NCBI RefSeq assembly: GCF_003719335.1
Contig: NZ_RIAS01000023.1
Span: 1 to 64,000, forward strand
Length of the DNA stretch: 64,000 bases
Reading direction: 5' to 3'
From: Paenibacillus amylolyticus
Lineage (GTDB): Bacteria > Bacillota > Bacilli > Paenibacillales > Paenibacillaceae
A program made the translations under genes and the position numbers. A model generated the notes under the pieces. It ran no database searches. It saw nothing but the letters and a program-made list of their open reading frames with translations, and was not told where the DNA came from. Positions 58,665 through 64,000 of this stretch are shown piece by piece; within the stretch, counting starts at the first letter, position 1, and each line of letters opens with the position of its first letter.

Positions 58665-59474
58665 ATGCAGCAACATAAAGTGCTCTCAACAATTGAAGAG
58701 ATTAAAATTTATTCTGATCCGTATCGGATACAGATTATGAATATGTTTAACCGCCAGGGCAGACCTTCCACCGTGAAGGAAATTGCGGATCTGATGGGAG
58801 AGGTGCCTGCGAAGGTGCATTATCATGTGAAAAAGCTGGAGAAAATCGGTCTTCTAAGCATGGTGTCCACTCGCGAAATCAACGGCATTATCGCAAAATA
58901 TTATGAACCCTTCTCGGGTGAAATCCACCTTCGTCACAAGGATGAAGAGGATGAGAATTCACCGTTGAAGCAGGTTTTTCGCTCCGAAACGCTAAAGTTG
59001 CTGAACGAAATGTTCGAACAGAGCCGACAGCGCTTTATGAATCATGCAGAGCATGATCGTCAGGAGAAACGTTTTATCTCGGATATGACGCTGTACGCTA
59101 CGGCGGATGAAGTAGAGGAGTTATATCAGAAGATTGTGGAGCTGTGCAAACCGTATTTAACCAAGGATGAACAGAAATCAGACCATCAGGTTTTTCAGCT
59201 GTTCACGGCGCTGTCCAAAGAAGTTCAAGCTGCACCGCAAGCTGATTCCGGGACAAAAAAGAAAAAGGCGGCTGGGCAGAAAAAAGAAAAAGAAAAAGAA
59301 AAAGAAAAAGAAAAAGAAAAAGAGTCTGCTTCCAAGGCACCTACAAAGGTACCTTCAGAGGCGTCTACAACATCTGACATAACAACCAAAACATCTAGTA
59401 CAGCGAACAAATTGAAACCTGCTGCCAAACGGAAGGCTTCAGAATCTAAAGCCTCGGAGTCTACAGACGGATAG
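58665..59474 (+). CDS. ArsR-type winged-helix regulator with lysine-rich tail
   Basis: An N-terminal winged helix (EIKIYSDPYRIQIMNMF, then LMGEVPAKVHYHVKKLEKIG) is followed by a helical ligand/dimer domain (about residues 85-180). A long low-complexity tail from about residue 195 begins KKKKAAGQKKEKEKEKEK and ends in serine/threonine-rich text. The body resembles helix-turn-helix regulators found next to MFS exporters in Bacillota. It is the best candidate to bind the paired operators at 57219-57302. The tail is encoded by a hexanucleotide repeat. ATG 58665 follows GAGGA. Confidence 0.85.
   Translation: MQQHKVLSTIEEIKIYSDPYRIQIMNMFNRQGRPSTVKEIADLMGEVPAKVHYHVKKLEKIGLLSMVSTREINGIIAKYYEPFSGEIHLRHKDEEDENSPLKQVFRSETLKLLNEMFEQSRQRFMNHAEHDRQEKRFISDMTLYATADEVEELYQKIVELCKPYLTKDEQKSDHQVFQLFTALSKEVQAAPQADSGTKKKKAAGQKKEKEKEKEKEKEKESASKAPTKVPSEASTTSDITTKTSSTANKLKPAAKRKASESKASESTDG
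59286..59321 (+). repeat. GAAAAA hexanucleotide microsatellite within a coding region
   Basis: Six exact GAAAAA units encode a (Lys-Glu)n run in the tail of the ArsR-type regulator. Copy changes keep the frame and would only change the tail length. Confidence 0.9.
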
Positions 59475-59603
59475 CTGAGTGAAATCGAAATGAACAGGGT
59501 ATTCTTCCTCGTCTAGAACACAGGACAAATCGCATTTCATCGTAATGACGTCAATTCAGTGAGATTAGGAAGACAGCGCAATGGGGTAGCATGGAGTTAC
59601 AGC

Positions 59604-59629
59604 AAAAAAGCCGCTAATGGCGGCTTTTT
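59604..59629. terminator. Bidirectional terminator
   Basis: AAAAAGCCGC and GCGGCTTTTT pair around the loop TAATG; it serves the regulator gene on the plus strand and can also end the DksA-like gene on the minus strand. Confidence 0.85.
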
Positions 59630-59740
59630 GTTGTCATATTGCGACAGGTTTGATTCCATCAGATCCAATGTCGAGGCTGCTGAATCATAAGATGTCTGAA
59701 TCACTTGATTAACTTGGACTTGAGATGCTTTTCGTGTTAC

Positions 59741-60307
59741 TTACATGTTCTCGTCGTAATCCTTCACATCTCGTTTGGCGGCCATCGCGGGGGAATTGGA
59801 TGTACCATAGTCCTCAACAGCTTCCCATGCTTCGGCATGGTCAAACTTGCCCGCATTACGCTGTCTCACTTCCCCGGCACCACTCGGTGGCATCGTCATG
59901 ACCTCTTCCTCAACAGGGCGGTCATTGCTTATATTCCGGTTTGGAGTATCATCGATGCAATAAGCGGTATAAGGTATAGCTTGCAGCCGTTCAAAAGGGA
60001 TTTCTTTGCCGCATGTAACACAGGTTCCATATGTACCCTCATCCATACGTTCGAGGGCTTCATTGACCTGATTAAACTCTTCGGTTAGTGTATCGTCGAT
60101 TGCGAGATCACGACTGCGTTCAAACGTTTCTGTTCCCGCATCTGCCGGGTGATTATCGTAAGAGGATAGTTCGCCTGTAGAATCTTTTAACGACTCTGCC
60201 GGTGCGCCATCCTCCATACTGGATTCAAAATGACGTTGCAGATCCTCACGCTGTTCCAGCAGGGCTTGCTGCAATTCTTTACGTTGTTCTTGTGTTAATG
60301 TACTCAT
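59741..60307 (-). CDS. TraR/DksA-type zinc-finger protein (YteA-like)
   Basis: The 188-residue protein has an N-terminal helical part (TQEQRKELQQALLEQREDLQ) and a DksA-like zinc finger GTYGTCVTCGKEIP near residue 90. The finger then reads AYCIDDT, so the fourth ligand cysteine is replaced by aspartate. A 70-residue extension with EEEVMTMPPSG follows. B. subtilis relatives (YteA) are of unknown role, and the conserved acid tip of true DksA is not evident. AGGAGCATG-type text precedes the start. Confidence 0.88.
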   Translation of the reverse strand: MSTLTQEQRKELQQALLEQREDLQRHFESSMEDGAPAESLKDSTGELSSYDNHPADAGTETFERSRDLAIDDTLTEEFNQVNEALERMDEGTYGTCVTCGKEIPFERLQAIPYTAYCIDDTPNRNISNDRPVEEEVMTMPPSGAGEVRQRNAGKFDHAEAWEAVEDYGTSNSPAMAAKRDVKDYDENM

Positions 60308-60508
60308 AAGGACATGCTCCTTTCCCGCTTGAGGGGTTGTAGTGACTTCTTACCCGAAAAGCAAGCGAAGCAATCATTTTGCACGGGAGAGGGCTGTTTC
60401 GTTTTATATTCGATGCATTATGTGTTATAAAAAATAGAGAGAGAAATTGCCGTGTGTTCTTTTCGTATGAATGGAACCGTTGCTTGGCTATAATGGAGGG
60501 TTGTCAAG

Positions 60509-60886
60509 ATGGATGAACATATGAAACGAAGATTGGACAAACAGAGACAATTGTTCAAACAACTGGGTGTACAGCTGGATGCTTTATCAATTCATGAGAA
60601 GCAGTTTAATTATAAACTTCGTGGTTATGACCCGGACGAGGTAGATGCATACCTGGATCTGGTGATTAAGGATTACGAGCGCTTTTATGCGAATATTGCG
60701 GACTTAATGGATAAATGGCAGGAGCAGCAATTGACCATTCGTGACCTCAAAAATTCGGTCAAACCTGTCGATGACCCGAATAAGATTGATCGCAAACAAC
60801 TGGATGACATCGTGAAGCAACTGGAGTATACTGTGCGACAACTCAAAGTCAGAGCACGTCCCGAAAAGGATCTGTTTACGGAATAA
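60509..60886 (+). CDS. DivIVA-domain protein
   Basis: The 125-residue protein has the DivIVA/GpsB membrane-binding segment at residues 28-55: ALSIHEKQFNYKLRGYDPDE, then VDAYLDLVIKDYERF. A coiled coil and a C-terminal helix (LDDIVKQLEYTVRQLKVRA) follow. DivIVA proteins sense curved membranes and organise division or pole formation; this short form is a separate paralogue closer in size to GpsB. GGAGGG lies upstream of ATG 60509; ATG 60521 is an alternative start. Confidence 0.88.
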   Translation: MDEHMKRRLDKQRQLFKQLGVQLDALSIHEKQFNYKLRGYDPDEVDAYLDLVIKDYERFYANIADLMDKWQEQQLTIRDLKNSVKPVDDPNKIDRKQLDDIVKQLEYTVRQLKVRARPEKDLFTE

Positions 60887-60927
60887 GGCTTGAACATCCG
60901 GGATTATATTAAAAAAGGTGGTTAATC

Positions 60928-61377
60928 ATGAGTACTCATTTTTCGGTCAGTGTGCATTGTTTGTTGTTACTGTCTCTCAGCGCGCCTGAACGAATCACGT
61001 CTGCTGAAATTGCGGGCAGCGTAAACACCAATCCTGTCGTTGTCAGACGTATTCTGGGAGGGCTGAAAAAGGCAGGATTAGTCAATTCTTCACCAGGCAC
61101 TAGAGGATTTTATTTGGCAAAGCCAGCGAGTGAAATTACACTTGCCATGGTTTATGAGGCAGCCAAGGATGAAGGACCATTGTTCCCGATCCATGGCAAT
61201 TGTAATCCCAATTGTGAAGTAGGCCTTCAAATGGATGGACTGCTGACCAATCTGTATCAGATTGCTGAATCAAAAGTGGAGCAGTTTTTTGCGACGATTA
61301 CGCTTGAAGATATGGAACGGACTAGTACCGAGCGGATTCAGGCTTCACAATTAGAGACGAATCAGAAGTCGAACTAA
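60928..61377 (+). CDS. Rrf2 family transcriptional regulator
   Basis: The 149-residue winged-helix protein has the Rrf2 pattern: FSVSVHCLLLLSL, ITSAEIAGSVNTNPVVVRRI as the recognition part and the GTRGFYLAKPASEIT wing. A cysteine pair in HGNCNPNCEVG near residues 92 and 96 fits the region where other Rrf2 proteins hold an iron-sulfur cluster or act as redox switches; two cysteines may mean a thiol switch, as in YwnA/CymR relatives. AAAAAGGTGG precedes ATG 60928. It forms a unit with the phosphodiesterase at 61394. Confidence 0.88.
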   Translation: MSTHFSVSVHCLLLLSLSAPERITSAEIAGSVNTNPVVVRRILGGLKKAGLVNSSPGTRGFYLAKPASEITLAMVYEAAKDEGPLFPIHGNCNPNCEVGLQMDGLLTNLYQIAESKVEQFFATITLEDMERTSTERIQASQLETNQKSN

Positions 61378-61393
61378 GGGAGGCGGTTGTCAC

Positions 61394-61891
61394 ATGAAAA
61401 TCATTGTTATCTCCGACACGCATCTACCGAAAAAAGCAAAAACGTTACCAGCACCATTGGTTGACGCATTGACTGGTGCAGACCTCATTCTCCATGCGGG
61501 TGATTGGTCAGACTGGAGTGTGTATGAATTGCTAAGCCATTACGCTCCGGTCGAAGGCGTAGCTGGTAACACGGACCCATCCGAGATTGGAGAGAAGATT
61601 GGTTTCTCCCGAATTGTTGAAGCGGAAGGGTTACGGATTGGACTTGTGCATGGTCATCGTGGATCAAACGGCACAGAGCAGAACGCCATTCAGACCTTTG
61701 CTGGAGAGCAGCTGGATGCGGTAGTCTATGGGCATTCCCATATCCCGGTGATGCACACCGTAGATGGTTTACTTGTATTTAATCCGGGTTCACCTACGGA
61801 CCGCCGATTTCAGAAGCGATTTTCGTTCGGAATTATGACGGCAGAAGATGGGAAATTGCAGGCCGAGCATGTTTTTTTTGATCGGGAATAG
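61394..61891 (+). CDS. YfcE/MJ0936 family metallophosphoesterase
   Basis: The 165-residue calcineurin-like phosphodiesterase has ISDTHLPKK at the N-terminus, then LHAGDWSDWSV, GVAGNTDP, VHGHRGSN and VVYGHSHIPV. Together these supply the Asp, His, Asn and His ligands of the dinuclear metal site. Family members cleave model phosphodiesters; the natural substrate is not known. GGGAGGCGG precedes ATG 61394, only 16 bases after the Rrf2 gene. Confidence 0.92.
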   Translation: MKIIVISDTHLPKKAKTLPAPLVDALTGADLILHAGDWSDWSVYELLSHYAPVEGVAGNTDPSEIGEKIGFSRIVEAEGLRIGLVHGHRGSNGTEQNAIQTFAGEQLDAVVYGHSHIPVMHTVDGLLVFNPGSPTDRRFQKRFSFGIMTAEDGKLQAEHVFFDRE

Positions 61892-61948
61892 ATCGTGTTT
61901 GTATGGACAAGTTTGCTTGGACAACAATAGAATATCATTCAATATAAA

Positions 61949-61994
61949 AAGTGTCTCTGAACAGAACTCATTTCTGATCTAGAGATGCTTTTTT
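61949..61994 (+). terminator. Terminator after the phosphodiesterase gene
   Basis: AAG-TGT-CTCT pairs with AGAG-ATG-CTT and six T residues follow. Confidence 0.7.
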
Positions 61995-62114
61995 GTTTTC
62001 TGAGGCATCGTTACGGCTTGAAACGTTATCTCTGAATGGGGAATATGCGCGGTTTGTTATCTGTCATTCATCTGTTTGCGTTAGGCACTATGGCAGTGAT
62101 CGAGAGAGTGATAC

Positions 62115-62147
62115 AATGCGTTTACGACATAAAATGAATGCGTTTAC
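62115..62147 (+). promoter_or_regulatory. Two direct repeats of AATGCGTTTAC upstream of the isomerase gene
   Basis: AATGCGTTTAC occurs at 62115-62125 and 62137-62147, a 22-base period (about two helical turns), next to the ribosome binding site at 62152-62160. Direct repeats of this spacing suit an AraC-type or LacI-type regulator. Confidence 0.45.
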
Positions 62148-62168
62148 ATAAAGGGGAGGTTCAAGAAC

Positions 62169-63089
62169 ATGAAACTGTCCATATTCACCGTTGCTGTCCC
62201 TGATCTGGATGCTAATGAGCTGGCTTCCGCAGCGGCGGCAGCGGGTATCGCTGGAATCGAGTGGAGATTTCGTGGCATACCGGAGGATGCTGTGTCTGAA
62301 CAACCTTCGTACTGGCGAAATAATCGCTGCTCCATCGATCCGGACAGGTGGCAGGAACAAATTCCTGTTTTTCGGGAAGCAGCCAAGGCTCATGACAGAA
62401 AGTCTATTGCCCTTGTGCCGTATCTGAATTGTGGGGATATGACTGCAACCGAGCAAGCATTCCAGGCCGCTTCTACACTTGGTGCTTCTATGATGCGTGT
62501 GGGTGTTCCGGGTTATGACCGGAGTACAGCTTATCCCGAATTGTACGGGAAGGGCGTTCGTTATCTAAACGAAGTTCAGGATATAGCGAAACAGTATAAC
62601 ATCAAGGCCGTCGTTGAAACGCATCATCAAACGATTGCGCCAACGGCTTCTCTAGCCTATCGTCTTGTACAATCTCTTGACCCTGAGCATGTCGGAGTAC
62701 TCTATGATCCGGGCAACATGGTGCACGAAGGGTATGAAAACCACCGAATGGGACTTGAACTGCTTGGTCCGTATCTCGCCCATGTGCACGTGAAAAATGC
62801 AGGGTGGTACAAGAAGGAAGTCGGGATTACACCCGATCAGAAGGCGTTGACTGCGAGAAGTGACTCTGGACAATCGCTAAGCACATCTTGGCAATGCCAC
62901 TGGGCTCCGCTGACGGAAGGTATGGTGGACTGGGTGCAGATGGTACGTGATCTGAGAGCAGTTGGCTACGACGGTTATTATGGCATAGAAGATTTTAGCG
63001 GAACTTTGGAATCCAGAGCGATGTTGCAGCATTTTGCAGACGTTTTTGCAGAAATTGAGCGTCGCGTAAACGAGGAGGAGCAAGCATGA
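62169..63089 (+). CDS. Sugar phosphate isomerase/epimerase (AP endonuclease 2-like TIM barrel)
   Basis: This 306-residue TIM-barrel protein (AP_endonuc_2/xylose isomerase-like) has SIFTVAVPDLDANELASAA at the start, ALVPYLNCGD, VVETHHQTIAP with a metal-binding Glu near residue 155, LYDPGNMVHEG and YYGIEDFSG near the C-terminus. Such enzymes interconvert or epimerise sugars and inositols. AAGGGGAGG precedes ATG 62169. It overlaps the next oxidoreductase gene by four bases, the common pairing in sugar or inositol use operons. Confidence 0.9.
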   Translation: MKLSIFTVAVPDLDANELASAAAAAGIAGIEWRFRGIPEDAVSEQPSYWRNNRCSIDPDRWQEQIPVFREAAKAHDRKSIALVPYLNCGDMTATEQAFQAASTLGASMMRVGVPGYDRSTAYPELYGKGVRYLNEVQDIAKQYNIKAVVETHHQTIAPTASLAYRLVQSLDPEHVGVLYDPGNMVHEGYENHRMGLELLGPYLAHVHVKNAGWYKKEVGITPDQKALTARSDSGQSLSTSWQCHWAPLTEGMVDWVQMVRDLRAVGYDGYYGIEDFSGTLESRAMLQHFADVFAEIERRVNEEEQA

Positions 63090-64000
63090 GTATCGTTCGA
63101 GTAGCGGTTATTGGCATTGGAAACATGGGGGCGTCACATGCCAGAACATTGGTGGCTGGAGAAGTACCGGGTGCAGAATTGGTAGCTGTATGTGATGTGA
63201 GAAAAGAGATGGAGAGCTGGGTAACGAGTAACCTTCCGTCTACCGTAACGTATTGGCAGGATGCGGAGCAGATGATGTCTTCGGGAACGATTGATGCCGT
63301 CATTGTTGCCACGCCACACTATGATCATCCCGAACAAGCGATTCAGGCATTCCGGCATGGCCTGCATGTAATGATCGAAAAGCCGGCGGGTGTGTATACA
63401 AAACAGGTACGGGAGATGAACGAAGCTGCTGCGGAAAGCGGTAAAGTGTTCTCCATCATGTACAATCAGCGCACCAACCCGCTGTACATCAAGCTGCGAG
63501 ATTTGATTGCCTCAGGTGAGCTTGGCGAGGTGCGGCGTACCAACTGGATCATTACGAACTGGTATCGCTCCCAGAGTTACTATGATTCCGGCGGCTGGCG
63601 TGCAACATGGGCAGGCGAAGGCGGCGGCGTTTTGATTAATCAAGACCCGCACCAGTTGGACTTGTGGCAGTGGACGATTGGCATGATGCCTGTGCGTATG
63701 CGTGCCTTCTGCTCCTTCGGCAAATACCGGAACATTGAAGTGGAAGATGACGTGACCGCCTATGTGGAATATGAAAACGGAGCGACCGGCGTGTTTGTAA
63801 CCACCACGGGTGAAGCACCAGGAACAAACCGCTTTGAGGTTAGCGGCGACCGCGGTAAAATCGTCATCGAAGACGGACAACTCACCTTCTGGCGCTTGCG
63901 CGAATCGGAGCCAGAGTTCAATCAACGTTTTACCGGCGGATTCGGACAGCCGGAATGCTGGAAATGCGATGTGCCGATTACAGGCATTGAGACAGGTCAT
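63086..64000 (+). CDS. Gfo/Idh/MocA family oxidoreductase, cut by the window end
   Basis: The frame starts at ATG 63086 (GAGGAGG upstream) and stays open to the window edge, giving 305 residues without a stop. It begins SIVRVAVIGIGNMGASHA, a Rossmann NAD(P) motif, then has VMIEKPAGVY with the catalytic lysine near residue 98, and GEGGGVLINQDPHQLDLWQW near residue 180. It is coupled to the isomerase by an ATGA overlap. The two enzymes probably act on the same sugar or polyol; the substrate is not known. Confidence 0.9.
   Translation, partial: MSIVRVAVIGIGNMGASHARTLVAGEVPGAELVAVCDVRKEMESWVTSNLPSTVTYWQDAEQMMSSGTIDAVIVATPHYDHPEQAIQAFRHGLHVMIEKPAGVYTKQVREMNEAAAESGKVFSIMYNQRTNPLYIKLRDLIASGELGEVRRTNWIITNWYRSQSYYDSGGWRATWAGEGGGVLINQDPHQLDLWQWTIGMMPVRMRAFCSFGKYRNIEVEDDVTAYVEYENGATGVFVTTTGEAPGTNRFEVSGDRGKIVIEDGQLTFWRLRESEPEFNQRFTGGFGQPECWKCDVPITGIETGH

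Overview
The window looks like a chromosomal segment of a spore-forming Bacillota, most probably Paenibacillus. It carries the recA-recX and rny-ymdB-spoVS-miaB-ricA gene order of Bacilli. It also has a bacillithiol-type YpdA reductase, a T-box leader, Bacillus-type sigma-H and sigma-B promoter matches, a homologue of the Bacillus replication terminator protein and strong GGAGG-type ribosome binding sites. No rRNA, tRNA or CRISPR array was seen. All calls come from reading the sequence; no database search was run.

Region 1 (1-13.4 kb) is conserved housekeeping. The 3' end of a group II intron is at the window edge, followed by yajQ, pgsA, cinA, an SOS-controlled recA, recX, rny (RNase Y), ymdB, spoVS behind a sigma-H-like promoter, a dipeptidase, pduL, miaB, ricA/ymcA and a thioesterase. 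Region 2 (13.4-16.6 kb) is an NAD salvage operon: a Nudix/NrtR-like regulator, nicotinamidase and pncB. Region 3 (16.9-24.8 kb) holds a membrane protein, an acrylyl-CoA-reductase-like enzyme, a lipoprotein, moaB, a COG0523 metal GTPase, a Csp-type copper-binding protein with a sequestered ribosome binding site, T-box-controlled argS, a HEPN-like protein and a DUF218 pseudogene.

Region 4 (24.9-37.5 kb): a BmrCD-type ABC exporter on the minus strand lies behind a leader peptide and an intrinsic terminator, which is an attenuation arrangement. HesB-like and Nudix genes, DUF441, ypdA and an ArsR/DUF2087 regulator with a palindromic operator follow. Then comes rsgA behind an elaborate leader (short ORF, two tandem terminators), whose conserved N-terminus can only be translated from a non-canonical AUU start. 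An L,D-transpeptidase, a GNAT enzyme and an aldehyde dehydrogenase close the region.

Region 5 (38.8-48.9 kb) is the most unusual part. It is a compact type VII (ESX)-like secretion cluster: a YukD ubiquitin-like protein, a 1334-residue FtsK/SpoIIIE ATPase without FHA domains, an EspG-like protein, a WXG-like helical protein and a WXG100 protein. These are joined to a kinase-fold membrane protein, a von Willebrand A protein and a PP2C phosphatase. No EsaA, EssA or recognisable EssB was seen. The kinase-TM-extracytoplasmic protein has the EssB layout and may replace it.

Region 6 (49-64 kb) is mixed accessory material. It contains an SDR, a 127-bp MITE-like element, hrpB with a strongly GC-rich centre, a sigma-B-type stress gene, an acyltransferase, an RTP homologue with a promoter-overlapping palindrome, a Gfo/Idh/MocA oxidoreductase, an MFS exporter flanked by paired operators with its likely ArsR-type regulator, a DksA-like protein, a DivIVA-domain protein, an Rrf2 regulator and a phosphodiesterase. 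At the edge a TIM-barrel isomerase is coupled to a Gfo/Idh/MocA oxidoreductase cut by the window end.

Gene-free stretches over about 300 bases are 12120-12417 (structured element), 16532-16931 (terminator only), 28758-29282 (exporter leader), 33223-33710 (rsgA leader), 37495-38141 and 38382-38801 (terminator, a doubtful short ORF, AT-rich upstream DNA), 49910-50266 (MITE-like element, terminator) and 52796-53166 (sigma-B promoter). Also, 5245-5556 holds the rny promoter and a 7-bp inverted repeat at 5414-5431, and 10257-10562 holds the pduL terminator.
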